NCBI RefSeq assembly: GCF_017086365.1
Contig: NZ_CP070969.1
Coordinates: 4,960,001 to 5,024,000, forward strand
Length of the DNA stretch: 64,000 nt
Reading direction: 5' to 3'
From: Paenibacillus tianjinensis
GTDB lineage: Bacteria > Bacillota > Bacilli > Paenibacillales > Paenibacillaceae
Position numbers and translations under genes: made by a program. A model generated the notes under the pieces. The model saw only the letters and a list, made by a program, of their open reading frames with translations. It ran no database searches and was not told where the DNA came from. Positions 16,657-26,302 of this stretch are shown piece after piece; position 1 is the stretch's first letter, and each line of letters starts with the position of its first letter.

Positions 16657-19386
16657 TTATCCTCTCAGCTCTGCGATGCGGGCCAGCACTTTCTCGCGCT
16701 TAGCGGAATAATCCGCCTGCTTAGCCCGTTCCTCTTCGATGACTTTAGCCGGTGCCTTGGCAACAAATCCCTGGTTGCCAAGCTTCTTCTCTACGCGTTC
16801 TACTTCACTGTTCAGCGTCTGAACTTCTTTTTTCAGACGGATAATTTCCTGTTCGATATCGATCAGACCGGATAGCGGCAGCAGGAGCTCTGCTCCTGTA
16901 ACTACTGCGGACATAACCTTATCCGGAGTTTGCGGATTAAGGCCTGCTTCGAACGATGAAGTATTGCAGAAACGCCCGATGTAATTATCGTTGCGGGTAA
17001 TGATGCTGAGTGTTTCTTCGCTGCCGGCTTTGATGATCAGCTCAACCTTTTTACTCATCGGCACGTTCACTTCAGCACGGATATTACGAACCGCACGGAT
17101 AACATCCATCAGCAGGTTCATTTCAGCAACGGCCTCAGGGTTCTCAAGTGCCGCATCATACACAGGCCACTGCGCCAGGGTAATCGTCTCACCCTCATGC
17201 GGCAGATGCTGCCAGATTTCCTCGGTGATGAACGGCATGAACGGATGAATCAGGCGCAGCGTGCGGTCCAGCACATAGGCAAGCACCGATTGGGTCTTGG
17301 CTTTGGCGGCTGCATCCGCACCATAAAGCGACAGCTTCGCGAACTCGATATACCAGTCACACAGGTCATCCCAAATGAAGTTGTACAGAAGACGGCCGGT
17401 CTCACCATACTCGTACGAGTCAATTAGACGCGTAATATCGCGAGAAGTTTCGTTCAGGCGGTGTAAAATCCAGCGGTCCGCCGTAGTGAGCTCACCTGTA
17501 ATGTCAATATCTGCAAAGCTTACACCTTCCAGATTCATCAGCGCGAAGCGGGAAGCATTCCAGATCTTGTTGGCAAAATTGCGCGCCTGCTCTACCTTCT
17601 CCATACGGAAACGCAGATCCTGGCCGGCCGTGCTGCCGGTTGAAATCATATAACGCATCGCGTCTGCACCGTACTGTTCAATAACATCCAGCGGATCAAT
17701 CCCGTTACCAAGCGACTTGGACATCTTGCGTCCTTCCGCATCACGTACCAGACCGTGCATAAAGACATCATTGAATGGCTTTTTGCCGGTAAATTCAAGT
17801 GCAGAGAAGATCATACGCGCTACCCAGAAGTAAATGATGTCATAGCCGGTAACCAGGACATTGTTCGGGTAGAAACGCTGATAGTCGCTGCTGTTCTCAT
17901 CCGGCCAGCCGAGTGTGGCGAACGGCCACAGATTGGAGCTGAACCAGGTATCAAGAACGTCCTCATCCTGCTTCAGATCATCAAGACCGCTGATTTCGCG
18001 GGCTTCTTCCTCGCTGTAGGCTACGAATACTTCGCCTGTAGACTCAGAGTACCAGGCCGGAATGCGGTGTCCCCACCACAGCTGACGGGAAATACACCAG
18101 TCACGCACATTTTCGATCCAGTTCAGATAGGTTTTCTCAAAACGTTCCGGAACGAAGTTAACGCCGTCGCCGTTCTTCTGTGCAGTGATGGCGGCTTCGG
18201 CCAGCGGCTGCATCTTAACGAACCATTGGGTGGACAGGTAAGGCTCAACCACTGCGCCGGAACGCTCGCTGTGACCAACCTGGTGCACATGGTCCTCAAT
18301 GGAGATCAGAACACCCTGCTCCTTCAGATCAGCAACGATATTCTTGCGGCATTCGCTGCGGTCCTGACCCTGGTAGGGTCCAGCTTCCTCATTCATAATG
18401 CCGCCTTCGTCCATCACATTAATCTGCGGAAGGCTGTGGCGCAGACCTACCTCGAAGTCGTTAGGATCATGTGCCGGAGTGATCTTCACCGCTCCGCTGC
18501 CGAATTCCTTCTCTACATAATCATCGGCAATCACTGGAATTTCACGGCCGATAATTGGCAAAATCAGAGTTTTGCCGATCAGGTCCTTATAGCGTTCATC
18601 CTTAGGATGCACCGCTACCGCTGTATCGCCCAGCATCGTCTCAGGACGCGTAGTCGCTACTGTAATGAAGCCGCTGCCGTCCTTAAGCGGATAACGCAGG
18701 TGGTACAAATGACCGTTAACTTCCTTATATTCCACTTCGATATCTGACAACGCTGTACGCGCAGCCGGATCCCAGTTGATAATACGCTTGCCGCGGTAGA
18801 TCAGGCCTTTGCGGTACAGCTCAACAAAGACTTGGCGTACCCCTTTGGTCAATCCTTCGTCCAGCGTAAACCGCTCGCGCGAATAGTCCAGAGACAGTCC
18901 CATCTTCGCCCATTGCCCGTGAATGGTTTCGGCGTACTGCTCTTTCCAGGCCCATACCTGCTCCAGGAATTTCTCGCGGCCGAGATCATGGCGTGAAATT
19001 CCCTGCTGGCGCAGCTTCTGCTCCACCTTGGTCTGGGTGGCGATTCCGGCATGGTCCGTTCCCGGCAGCCAGAGGGTATCGAAGCCCTGCATCCGCTTGG
19101 TGCGGATCAGGATATCCTGCAGCGTGAAATCCAGCGCATGCCCGATGTGCAGCATGCCCGTTACATTCGGCGGGGGAATTACAATACTGTAAGGCTCGGC
19201 ATCAGGCCGCATGCCGGCCTTGAAGAATTCGTTCTCCATCCAATAGGTGTACCATTTCTGCTCTGCCGCCTTCGGATCATATGTAGTCGGCATTTCGCTC
19301 TTGGCGTTATTGTCAGCAGCAGCATTGTCTGCCGCAGCCTGCGTGTCCGGCAGCTCCGCTGCCGCATTAGTGTTGTGATCAGCCAT
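16657..19386 (-). CDS. valS: Valyl-tRNA synthetase
   Basis: This class I aminoacyl-tRNA synthetase charges tRNA-Val. It carries the HIGH signature ([17 protein letters not shown]), the KMSKS signature ([14 protein letters not shown]), the editing-domain block [15 protein letters not shown], and the C-terminal coiled coil ([23 protein letters not shown]). I use the ATG at 19386, 8 bases after GGAGG, giving 909 residues. The first 30 residues are an Ala/Asn/Asp-rich extension not found in most ValRS proteins. Expression is controlled by the T-box leader upstream. Confidence 0.98.
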   Translation of the reverse strand: MADHNTNAAAELPDTQAAADNAAADNNAKSEMPTTYDPKAAEQKWYTYWMENEFFKAGMRPDAEPYSIVIPPPNVTGMLHIGHALDFTLQDILIRTKRMQGFDTLWLPGTDHAGIATQTKVEQKLRQQGISRHDLGREKFLEQVWAWKEQYAETIHGQWAKMGLSLDYSRERFTLDEGLTKGVRQVFVELYRKGLIYRGKRIINWDPAARTALSDIEVEYKEVNGHLYHLRYPLKDGSGFITVATTRPETMLGDTAVAVHPKDERYKDLIGKTLILPIIGREIPVIADDYVEKEFGSGAVKITPAHDPNDFEVGLRHSLPQINVMDEGGIMNEEAGPYQGQDRSECRKNIVADLKEQGVLISIEDHVHQVGHSERSGAVVEPYLSTQWFVKMQPLAEAAITAQKNGDGVNFVPERFEKTYLNWIENVRDWCISRQLWWGHRIPAWYSESTGEVFVAYSEEEAREISGLDDLKQDEDVLDTWFSSNLWPFATLGWPDENSSDYQRFYPNNVLVTGYDIIYFWVARMIFSALEFTGKKPFNDVFMHGLVRDAEGRKMSKSLGNGIDPLDVIEQYGADAMRYMISTGSTAGQDLRFRMEKVEQARNFANKIWNASRFALMNLEGVSFADIDITGELTTADRWILHRLNETSRDITRLIDSYEYGETGRLLYNFIWDDLCDWYIEFAKLSLYGADAAAKAKTQSVLAYVLDRTLRLIHPFMPFITEEIWQHLPHEGETITLAQWPVYDAALENPEAVAEMNLLMDVIRAVRNIRAEVNVPMSKKVELIIKAGSEETLSIITRNDNYIGRFCNTSSFEAGLNPQTPDKVMSAVVTGAELLLPLSGLIDIEQEIIRLKKEVQTLNSEVERVEKKLGNQGFVAKAPAKVIEEERAKQADYSAKREKVLARIAELRG

Positions 19387-19429
19387 GTTCTGAACCTCCA
19401 TTAAGATAACTGTATTGTTTGTGGTCATG

Positions 19430-19749
19430 AAAATACAAAAAGGCCTTTCGTCTCAAAGGACGAAAGGCCATTCTTTCGCGGTACCACCTTTGTTTCGCGC
19501 TAACAGAAAATAAACCTCTGCCCGGGTACCTTACGGTTCCAGAGCTTAGCGCGACACTCACGCAGATAACGGCTGCATCCGGCCACATCCTACACTGCAG
19601 CCCTGATTAAGGGTATGCATTCAGAAGGGCGACTCCGGGGCGACTTCGGTGGCTGCATCCTGCGGAAATTCACAGCAATTACAATTCCGCTCTCTGAAGG
19701 GCTGACCGCCTACTCTTCCCGTTCCCAGTCTTTAGCTAAGTTTTACTTA
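19430..19749 (-). ncRNA. T-box riboswitch controlling valS
   Basis: The leader contains the conserved T-box sequence, read on the minus strand as AAAGGTGGTACCGCG (19477-19491), which forms the antiterminator and binds the CCA end of uncharged tRNA. It is followed by a terminator hairpin (19437-19469). Stem I hallmarks are present upstream: AGTA, AGAGAG and the terminal TTGCTGTG loop. Two GTC triplets (19642-19644 and 19631-19633) on the 3' side of stem I could be the valine specifier; I have not folded the RNA to decide. Low charged tRNA-Val would allow readthrough into valS-folC-murC. Confidence 0.95.
19437..19469 (-). terminator. T-box-regulated terminator before valS
   Basis: An 11-bp stem (GGCCTTTCGTC / GACGAAAGGCC) followed by TTTTT on the minus strand. 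It is mutually exclusive with the antiterminator holding the T-box sequence at 19477-19491. Confidence 0.92.
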
Positions 19750-19754
19750 ATCCC

Positions 19755-19783
19755 ATAATACAGTTAGTACTATTCCTAGTCAA
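19755..19783 (-). promoter_or_regulatory. Sigma-A promoter of the valS T-box leader
   Basis: TTGACT (19778-19783) and TATTAT (19755-19760) are spaced by 17 bases on the minus strand. The predicted RNA start, near 19748, leaves a leader of about 360 bases, normal for a T-box. Confidence 0.8.
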
Positions 19784-19842
19784 CCAGCATACGCACAAAC
19801 CGCGAGACTTATACCGCCCAAATAAAATATTTGTCGGAATAC

Positions 19843-19906
19843 AAAAAGAAACCTCTCCTTTCTGAAAAATGGAAGTGCAACCTGCCATTTTTTAAGGAGA
19901 GGTTTC
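19843..19906 (-). terminator. Intrinsic terminator after spoVID
   Basis: A 13-bp perfect stem (GAAACCTCTCCTT / AAGGAGAGGTTTC) encloses a second imperfect stem (AAAAATGG / CCATTTTT) and is followed by TTTTT on the minus strand. It sits 30 bp past the spoVID stop. Confidence 0.9.
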
Positions 19907-19936
19907 TCAAGTACATAATCATGCCGTTCACGAGCT

Positions 19937-21319
19937 CTAAGGAATGTATAAGACCTGCCCTTCCTCCACATTCTGGCCGGACAGCCGGTTGTACATGACC
20001 AGCTCCCGGGCACTCAGCTGATATTTCTCGGCAATAGTGTCCAGGGTATCTTCCCGCTGTACGATGCAGAGCCGGACTTTGCGGAACAGCTCGGCACCGC
20101 CCAATCCGCCGATGAAGCGGCTCTTCCATTCACTATCATTTCCGGCCTCTGGAATAGGCACTGCAGAAACGGCTCCGCTCAGGGCGGCAGTCTCCTGCTC
20201 CTTATGAGCACGGCTTGAACTGAGCAATGAGGAGAAGGTGAGATGCTCCTTTGCAGGAGTCTCTTCTTCCTTCTTGCTTCCTAAAGCGATTTTCAGGTCC
20301 GTCTTTTCTTCATGAGCGGGCAGCGTCTCCGGTGAATGGAAAACTTCATTCTCCTTGTATTCAGCTGGCTCGGGGAGCGCCGCTTCATCCTGGGCCTGAA
20401 CCTCAGGCGGAGCGTTATCCTCTGCTTCTGCAGCAACCGAAGGCTCTTCCCGGTTAACCGCATAATTCTCTGCCCCAGCTATGTCTTCTTCAAAAGCATT
20501 CACGAGTGCAGCAGCAGGTATAACAGATTCTAAGGACGCACTGCCTGACACTTGCGCTAATTCCGGAGAGTTAAGCGTATTCGCAGCTTCTGCCTTCTCC
20601 CGCGCACCAAAAAAGTGTCCGGAAAGCGGCTCTGCGCTGCCTTTATGAGAATCAAAGCTATGCGTCCGCAGCTTCTCTTCTTTGTCCTTCTGCAGCTGTG
20701 CTGAGGAACCTGCAGGCTGAGTGTAGACGGAGCCTTCCACAAAAAGCGGATTCACTGCAGCTTCCGCTGTAAAAACAGCATTCTCGTGTTCATCTGCCGG
20801 GGCTTCAGCTGCACCTTCGCCGTAAGTCCACAATGAATTCTCATACAGGGCATCGTTATCATGCTCACGGGGTTCAGCCGGAGCATCACTTCCCCGGCCT
20901 TCATGCTCCGGAGAATACGCAACTGTGTACTCTTCCTGCTGCCAGGCGGCCCCAGTATCCGTTCCGCCGATACCCCGCAGGGAGAGCACGCCTGTTATGT
21001 TGACAGTTCGCATTGTAAGCAGGTCAACATCGAAGTTCTCGATCTCCACCCCTATGTCTTCAAGTGAACTGACCCGGGTCAGCGGAACTGTGATTTCAAC
21101 GGGAATGGCATGCTCCAGACGCTCGGTCCGGTCATTTTCGCCCCGGTAAAGTCCGGTGAGCAGCAGCTGGCCGTAGAGCTCAGCCCGGTCCTCCCGCTGA
21201 ATCACCTGAATATCCGGAATCAGCTCCACCTCTTCCAGCTCAGCTATTCCCGGAAGTTCATCCGATAGATGGATGCGTTCATAAATATCAAACCGCAAGC
21301 CGTGGGACTGGTCAAACAC
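19937..21319 (-). CDS. spoVID: Stage VI sporulation protein D (SpoVID), LysM coat morphogen
   Basis: SpoVID drives encasement of the forespore by coat proteins. The protein has a conserved N-terminal domain (SHGLRFDIYERIHLSDELPG... to about residue 160), a long acidic Glu/Ala-rich low-complexity middle (about 160-400), and a C-terminal LysM domain at about 412-460 (CIVQREDTLDTIAEKYQLSARELVMYN). I start it at a GTG at 21319 because AAGGAGG lies 9 bases before it and the conserved domain starts directly after; the frame is open to an ATG at 21343 that has no Shine-Dalgarno. Position next to valS matches Bacillus. Sigma-E control is expected from the family but not shown here. Confidence 0.9.
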   Translation of the reverse strand: MFDQSHGLRFDIYERIHLSDELPGIAELEEVELIPDIQVIQREDRAELYGQLLLTGLYRGENDRTERLEHAIPVEITVPLTRVSSLEDIGVEIENFDVDLLTMRTVNITGVLSLRGIGGTDTGAAWQQEEYTVAYSPEHEGRGSDAPAEPREHDNDALYENSLWTYGEGAAEAPADEHENAVFTAEAAVNPLFVEGSVYTQPAGSSAQLQKDKEEKLRTHSFDSHKGSAEPLSGHFFGAREKAEAANTLNSPELAQVSGSASLESVIPAAALVNAFEEDIAGAENYAVNREEPSVAAEAEDNAPPEVQAQDEAALPEPAEYKENEVFHSPETLPAHEEKTDLKIALGSKKEEETPAKEHLTFSSLLSSSRAHKEQETAALSGAVSAVPIPEAGNDSEWKSRFIGGLGGAELFRKVRLCIVQREDTLDTIAEKYQLSARELVMYNRLSGQNVEEGQVLYIP

Positions 21320-21460
21320 GGGAAATGTCCTCCTTCTTGGCATAATCTAACTCTGAGACAAGCCCAGAGCATAAGCCCAAAATGTTACTCCACTCATGTA
21401 TATGCTTTAATCAGAAAGGCATGACTATTTTGGACACAACAGCATAAGTCACTGGTTATT

Positions 21461-22879
21461 TCACTTGCCGGAGAGGATGCCGGCATCGGGAATGCAATAT
21501 TCTGCCGGAAGTCTGCTGCGCAAGATACGCGCCAGTGGATTACCTGGGTCGGTGAGACTGAGAATATCTGCAGGATGAAACGCACCGGGAATAGGCCGGG
21601 CTTTCCGTTTGATCAAATGCAATATACCGGCAGCTGCGCTTGGCTGCCGGCATGCCTGCTTTCCTGCTGCCAAGCGGTATCCCTTGAGTGTCCCTTCCAC
21701 CATCGCATCCAGTGAACGGCTGTTCCCAGCCCAGCGCTTCGCCTCACTTCCTGTCTTGGCCCGCAGCTCGTCATCTTCCAGCAGCTGTTCCAGCTGTTTC
21801 GCCAGCGCCTCCGGATTCTCCGGAGGCACAATCCAGCCCGTTACCCCATGCTGTACCATTTCCGGCATCCCTGCCGTACCAGCTACAACCGGGGCAATGC
21901 CGGCAAGCTGCGCTTCAGTAACCGAAAAGGGCTGCGTATCCTGCAGGCTGGGCTGGACATAAATATCCGCTTCCGCCAGCGCAGCGGGGATATTGTCTAT
22001 TTTGCCGGGGAATAAAACGAGGTCCTGGATGCCAAGCTCCTCCACCTGTACTTTTAGCTCCTCCATAAGGCTGCCGTTCCCGGCGATCACACAGATCCAG
22101 TCCCGGCGCTGCTGCTTCACCATGCCAAGTGCACCGATCAATACATGAACTCCCTTGATATATTCAAGACGTCCGGCATACATAATGACCTTCCGCCCGT
22201 GATCCAGATGAAGCGGAGAGGGCATTGCCGCTTTTACCTCATATTCGTTCAAATTGACTCCATAGGGCTGAAGGTGAATCCGATCCCGTTCCACTCCCAG
22301 CTCCCCCACCAACTGCCCGATCCATTCTGATGAGACCATAATCAGGTCCGCAGCGTTCGCACCAAGCTGTTCGATCCGGCGGAAATAGCTCCAGATAGGC
22401 CTGCGCTCATATTCCAGCTTTGTCAGCCCCGGCTCAAGCCCTTTGTATTCATAAAACGACTCGCGGGCCAGAGCCCCATGAACACTGGAGACCAGCGGCA
22501 CCGGAACCTTCATAATCCGCCGCAGCGCATAAGAGGAAATAAGATCCTGGGCATGGATTACATCATATTTCTCCAGGCCCAGCGCCGCAGCCCCGCCTTC
22601 GAATACATAGCGTCCCAGCTCAAAGCTAAAAATGCCGTGCTCCTGATGCAAATGGGGAAACTTCTGCGGATCCAGATAAGGCAGCAGCGCGGTATAATAC
22701 GCTTTTTTATCAAAGAGAGCGTTCTCGTTCAGCAGATATAAGGTATTGCTCTCCACATTGCTGCCCATGAGGGTTACCGTATGCCCCTGCTCGCTCAGCT
22801 TGTCTGAGAGTTGTTTCATATACGTCCAGATCCCCCCCATATTGGTGAGTCCCCAGTAGGTAACCAGCAATATTCTCAT
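21461..22879 (-). CDS. GT4-type glycosyltransferase beside spoVID
   Basis: A 472-residue GT-B fold glycosyltransferase. The N-terminal half starts MRILLVTYWGLTNMGGIWTYM (glycine-rich acceptor loop); the C-terminal half has KVIMYAGRLEYIKGVHVLIGAL and the donor-binding block QPFSVTEAQLAGIAPVVAGTAGMPEMV at about residues 305-331. The start ATG follows GGGGGAGAGGGG. It occupies the place of ysxE between spoVID and the hem block in Bacillus, so a role in spore coat or surface glycosylation is possible, but that rests on position only. The last 70 residues after the GT-B fold are unassigned. Confidence 0.85.
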   Translation of the reverse strand: MRILLVTYWGLTNMGGIWTYMKQLSDKLSEQGHTVTLMGSNVESNTLYLLNENALFDKKAYYTALLPYLDPQKFPHLHQEHGIFSFELGRYVFEGGAAALGLEKYDVIHAQDLISSYALRRIMKVPVPLVSSVHGALARESFYEYKGLEPGLTKLEYERRPIWSYFRRIEQLGANAADLIMVSSEWIGQLVGELGVERDRIHLQPYGVNLNEYEVKAAMPSPLHLDHGRKVIMYAGRLEYIKGVHVLIGALGMVKQQRRDWICVIAGNGSLMEELKVQVEELGIQDLVLFPGKIDNIPAALAEADIYVQPSLQDTQPFSVTEAQLAGIAPVVAGTAGMPEMVQHGVTGWIVPPENPEALAKQLEQLLEDDELRAKTGSEAKRWAGNSRSLDAMVEGTLKGYRLAAGKQACRQPSAAAGILHLIKRKARPIPGAFHPADILSLTDPGNPLARILRSRLPAEYCIPDAGILSGK

Positions 22880-23012
22880 GAACCCCTCTCCCCCGGCAAA
22901 TAGAATTCACTAATGAACAAAGTATTATATGATCGGCACCGGTTCCCCGACATGGGTGAGCGTCTCTTTTGTACAACAAAGAAAATAGCCTGTAAATTTT
23001 CAAAATATATTT

Positions 23013-23041
23013 TTATCATGCTTCAACATTTCGGGTATAAT
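23013..23041 (+). promoter_or_regulatory. Promoter for the diguanylate cyclase gene
   Basis: TTATCA (23013-23018) and a perfect TATAAT (23036-23041) are spaced by 17 bases, 29 bp upstream of the ATG at 23071. Confidence 0.65.
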
Positions 23042-23070
23042 CGGTATAACTCTGGAAAGGAAGTCAGGCG

Positions 23071-24309
23071 ATGATGTCAAAAGCACGAATTTTCGATTTG
23101 TCACTGTTTATTGCTGCTGTAGGCATAGCACTCGGGACGCATCCCGGTGTAGCCTTGAACTATACATATCTCAAAGCGATGCTGCTGTACTGGGTATTCG
23201 CCAGCTTTTATTTCCAGCTGCGCATTGTGACCCGGAGCGGAAACTCGACCATTGACTACGCTATTAGCTACACTTCCTCCTTTGGTATTTTTGCCGGCCC
23301 GCTGGGTACGCTGCTCTATGAGATTTGTTACCGGTTTACCGTATTTATCTATAAAAAGAAAACGAAAACCGCTGATCCCGGAGAGTTTCTGGATACCTTT
23401 TACAATATCGGTTCCTTCACGCTCGGCGGTACTGCCGCCTACTATTTATATACGCTTCTCTATCCATTTGCCGCTAATTTCCCGGCCGGATACTGGCTGC
23501 TGTTCCTGCTGATGGTCTGTGTTACAACCTTTCTGTCCTCAGGGTTCCTGGTAATCACCTTTGCACTCTCAGGGGATATTAAGACGCGGAAAGAAGCGCT
23601 GAATCTGCTGTTAAAAAGCCGGAATCTGCTGGATTTCAGCAAAGTCGCATTAACCAATGCCCTGCTGCTGCGCCTGCTTCAAATGGAGAAATGGGAAATG
23701 CTGATCGCTCTTTTCCTGCTGAATTACATCGTCAGTCTCTCCTTCTTCTCGAAGTCGCAGAGTGCCCAGCATAAGTTCGAGCGGGACAAGTTCGAGCAGA
23801 TGGCTTACCGGGACTTTTTGACCGGCAGCTACAACCGTGCCCATATGGACAAAATGATGAAAGAGCTGGATCATAGCGGCGAATGCATCGGCATCGTAGT
23901 GGCGGACATCGACCGGTTCAAAAAAATTAACGACACCTACAACCATGCTGTCGGGGACAAAGTCATTGTTGATTTTGCTGACACCCTGAAATCGCATTTG
24001 CAGAAGGACGATATTCTCTTCCGCAGCGGTGGAGAAGAGTTCACCCTGTTCCTGAGAAATAAATCCTTCGTGGAGTGCCGGTCCATAATTGAAGAAATTC
24101 AGAATGATATTGCAGAGCATTCCGCTACGGCGGAGTATGAGGACCAGATGATCAAAGTCAGGTATTCAGCTTCCTTCGGCCTCTATTACTACAAGACAGA
24201 TCTGAATACCTCTATGCAAAAAGGTTATGTTTGCGCGGACCAGCTGCTGCTGGAATCCAAAAAACTCGGCAGAAACCGGCTCACGCATAAAAATGAGCTG
24301 GATGATTAA
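23071..24309 (+). CDS. Membrane diguanylate cyclase (GGDEF)
   Basis: The protein probably makes cyclic di-GMP from two GTP. About six hydrophobic segments fill residues 8-225, forming an integral membrane sensory region. A GGDEF domain follows at about 240-405, with the phosphate-binding block DIDRFKKINDTYNHAVGD and the active-site motif SGGEEF at 319-324, intact in its catalytic GGEEF form. The product-inhibition RxxD site is not present at its usual position (LQKD there). No EAL or HD-GYP domain is attached. It is transcribed alone, opposite to its neighbours, from a promoter at 23013-23041, and ends at a terminator. The ligand of the sensory part is unknown. Confidence 0.93.
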   Translation: MMSKARIFDLSLFIAAVGIALGTHPGVALNYTYLKAMLLYWVFASFYFQLRIVTRSGNSTIDYAISYTSSFGIFAGPLGTLLYEICYRFTVFIYKKKTKTADPGEFLDTFYNIGSFTLGGTAAYYLYTLLYPFAANFPAGYWLLFLLMVCVTTFLSSGFLVITFALSGDIKTRKEALNLLLKSRNLLDFSKVALTNALLLRLLQMEKWEMLIALFLLNYIVSLSFFSKSQSAQHKFERDKFEQMAYRDFLTGSYNRAHMDKMMKELDHSGECIGIVVADIDRFKKINDTYNHAVGDKVIVDFADTLKSHLQKDDILFRSGGEEFTLFLRNKSFVECRSIIEEIQNDIAEHSATAEYEDQMIKVRYSASFGLYYYKTDLNTSMQKGYVCADQLLLESKKLGRNRLTHKNELDD

Positions 24310-24315
24310 TGAAGA

Positions 24316-24355
24316 AGAGCCGTTTCACCGGGTAGTCCGGCTGAAACGGCTCTTT
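24316..24355. terminator. Terminator between convergent genes
   Basis: Stem AGAGCCGTTTCA / TGAAACGGCTCT, with an inner CCGG/CCGG pair, followed by TTT on the plus strand. It serves the diguanylate cyclase gene and perhaps the convergent metallopeptidase gene. Confidence 0.7.
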
Positions 24356-24400
24356 GCGTAGGCGGAATGCAGCACAGTGCAGCTCCTCCATATGTTCTCT

Positions 24401-25249
24401 TTATAGCTCAGTGGCATTAAATGTATCTCCGCCTGCAATCGTGCCGGAATTGAAGCCTTTATAGAACCAGCGTTTCCGCTGCTCTGAGGTTCCGTGCGTG
24501 AAGCTGTCCGGCACCGCATAGCCTTGGGTCTGCTTCTGGATCGTATCATCGCCGACTGCGCTGGCTGCCGTCAATGCTTCGTCCAAGTCGCCTTCCTCCA
24601 GCAGATTCATACCCTGCGCATGGTTAGCCCACACACCAGCCAGATAATCGGCCTGCAGCTCAAAGCGGACCTGATATTTGTTGAATTCCTTCTCACTAAG
24701 ACTCTGACGGAGCGCGTTCAGCTTCTCCGAGGTTCCAAGCAGGGTCTGTACATGATGTCCCACCTCGTGGGCAATGACGTAGGCCATCGCAAAATCGCCG
24801 GGGGCCTGAAAACGCTGCTGCAGCTCATCATAGAAGCTTAGATCAATATACAGCTTGCTGTCTCCCGGACAATAAAACGGTCCGACCGCCGAGCTTGCTG
24901 TCCCGCAGGCTGAGTCTACACTGCCACTATAGAGCACCAGCGTAGGGTCCGTATAGGTCAATCCCTGCTGCGCGAATACCTCTGTCCATACATCCTCCGT
25001 ATCTGCCAGCACGACAGAGACAAATTCCGCAAGCTCTTTATCCTGTGCCGTCTCCTGGTAAGGAGCATTGGAGGTAGTGCCGCCGGAAGTCAGACCTCCC
25101 AATATATCACCGACATTGCCGCCGCTGAGCAGCGTTACGATCACCACCAGAATGATACCGCCGATTCCGCCGCCGACCATTTTGCCGCCGCCGCCCATAC
25201 CCCTGCGGTCCTCCACATTCGAGCTGCCTCTTCTACCCTGCCATTTCAT
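24401..25249 (-). CDS. YpfJ-type neutral zinc metallopeptidase, membrane-anchored
   Basis: A 282-residue protein of the YpfJ/KPN_02809 family. After a short charged N-terminus (MKWQGRRGSSNVEDRRG) there is one glycine-rich membrane segment at about residues 25-43, then the extracytoplasmic peptidase domain. The zinc motif HEVGHHVQ starts at residue 161; other family blocks are FYCPGDSKLYIDLSFYDEL and FELQADYLAGVWA, whose Glu/Asp residues complete the site. Substrates are not known for this family. It is a single gene converging on the diguanylate cyclase. Confidence 0.92.
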   Translation of the reverse strand: MKWQGRRGSSNVEDRRGMGGGGKMVGGGIGGIILVVIVTLLSGGNVGDILGGLTSGGTTSNAPYQETAQDKELAEFVSVVLADTEDVWTEVFAQQGLTYTDPTLVLYSGSVDSACGTASSAVGPFYCPGDSKLYIDLSFYDELQQRFQAPGDFAMAYVIAHEVGHHVQTLLGTSEKLNALRQSLSEKEFNKYQVRFELQADYLAGVWANHAQGMNLLEEGDLDEALTAASAVGDDTIQKQTQGYAVPDSFTHGTSEQRKRWFYKGFNSGTIAGGDTFNATEL

Positions 25250-25454
25250 AGCTGAGCCCCCCAGTCGTATTTACACTAAACGATTCATGTGAACAGAACT
25301 CTTATTAGTGTTATACCCAAAATCTGCAGAAGCTCACTTCCACTTGCTGGGTTTGCGGTGGAGTTAAGTAATCCCTCTCTTATCTGAGCTGCACTAATCT
25401 TGTATACGGTTCAGCTTTAGAGAAATATAATTAAATAATCATGGAGGTGAAACA

Positions 25455-26135
25455 TTGAAGAAGCTGATATTGGGCATGTTCGCCCTTGTTTTTACCGCTA
25501 CTGCCTTGTTTACTTTGTATCCCAAGAATGCAGAGGCATCCGTTGAGAAACAAATTGATGACAACACGACTTTGCTCGCTCAGCAAATCCAAAATGAAGG
25601 TAGTAACAAAACAAAACTGTCACTCAGCGGCAATCCATATGACTATATCAAGGACAGCGAAGAATATGAAAATATAGTGAAATTGGGATACAAAGCTATC
25701 CCGGTACTGGAGAAGAAGATTGATGAAAGCGAGGGCAGTGGTCTCATTGACTATATTTATGCCGCTGCAATTGAAGAGATTGCGAAGGTAGACTTAAAAG
25801 AGGACGATCCGGCTCCCTGGGACACTGGCGATACACTCTCCGAAAAATGGAAGGTAAAATTGAAAAGCATTCCAGAAGATGTTGAGAAAATCGCGTCTTC
25901 CGAGCAAACCAATGATGTTAAAATCAGATCGTTAACAAAGCTTGGACTTCCTGCGGTACCCTTTATAATCGACCAAGTCGAGGCTGGTAAAACTGAATTA
26001 TTTCCGGCAATTCAATATTTAGTCTCAGACAGCGGGGAGCTGAGCAAGTCAATTTCTCCAGTTGATTCAGCACAATGGACTAAGGAGAATAAGGCTAAAT
26101 TTGATGATCTGAAAAAATACGTACTGGAAAAATAA
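25455..26135 (+). CDS. Secreted protein of unknown function, HEAT-like
   Basis: The 226-residue product begins with a clear signal peptide (MKKLILGMFALVFTATALFTLYP, likely cleavage after NAEA at about residue 28). The start is TTG at 25455, chosen because GGAGGTG lies 5 bases before it; an ATG at 25441 runs straight into a stop. The mature part contains two helical stretches of similar form (YENIVKLGYKAIPVLEKKIDE and SLTKLGLPAVPFIIDQVEAG) that resemble degenerate HEAT-type repeats. I do not recognise a catalytic motif. A TATAAT at 25426-25431 could be its -10. Codon use looks more A/T-rich than in the flanking hem genes. Confidence 0.75.
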   Translation: MKKLILGMFALVFTATALFTLYPKNAEASVEKQIDDNTTLLAQQIQNEGSNKTKLSLSGNPYDYIKDSEEYENIVKLGYKAIPVLEKKIDESEGSGLIDYIYAAAIEEIAKVDLKEDDPAPWDTGDTLSEKWKVKLKSIPEDVEKIASSEQTNDVKIRSLTKLGLPAVPFIIDQVEAGKTELFPAIQYLVSDSGELSKSISPVDSAQWTKENKAKFDDLKKYVLEK

Positions 26136-26191
26136 TAAAAATTCCTGTTGAATTGTGCACAGTTGATTTTGATTGTATTCTCCGCAAACAT

Positions 26192-26236
26192 AAAGGCCGG
26201 GGGAAACGCCAGATTACAGGCGTTTCCCCCGGCCTT
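26192..26236. terminator. Bidirectional terminator between convergent genes
   Basis: An 18-bp perfect stem (AAGGCCGGGGGAAACGCC and its complement) with an 8-base loop. It separates the secreted-protein gene and the rluA-type gene that run toward each other. The T-runs are short, so efficiency is uncertain. Confidence 0.75.
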
Positions 26237-26302
26237 AACTGTCTATAATGCCGAAGATAGAATATGTTTACTGAATCCGAGATATGCGACGCCATAGGTT
26301 GC

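Noticed and set aside
17755..18747. 330-codon open frame opposite valS
   Set aside because: Antisense to the synthetase body and lacks any family motif.
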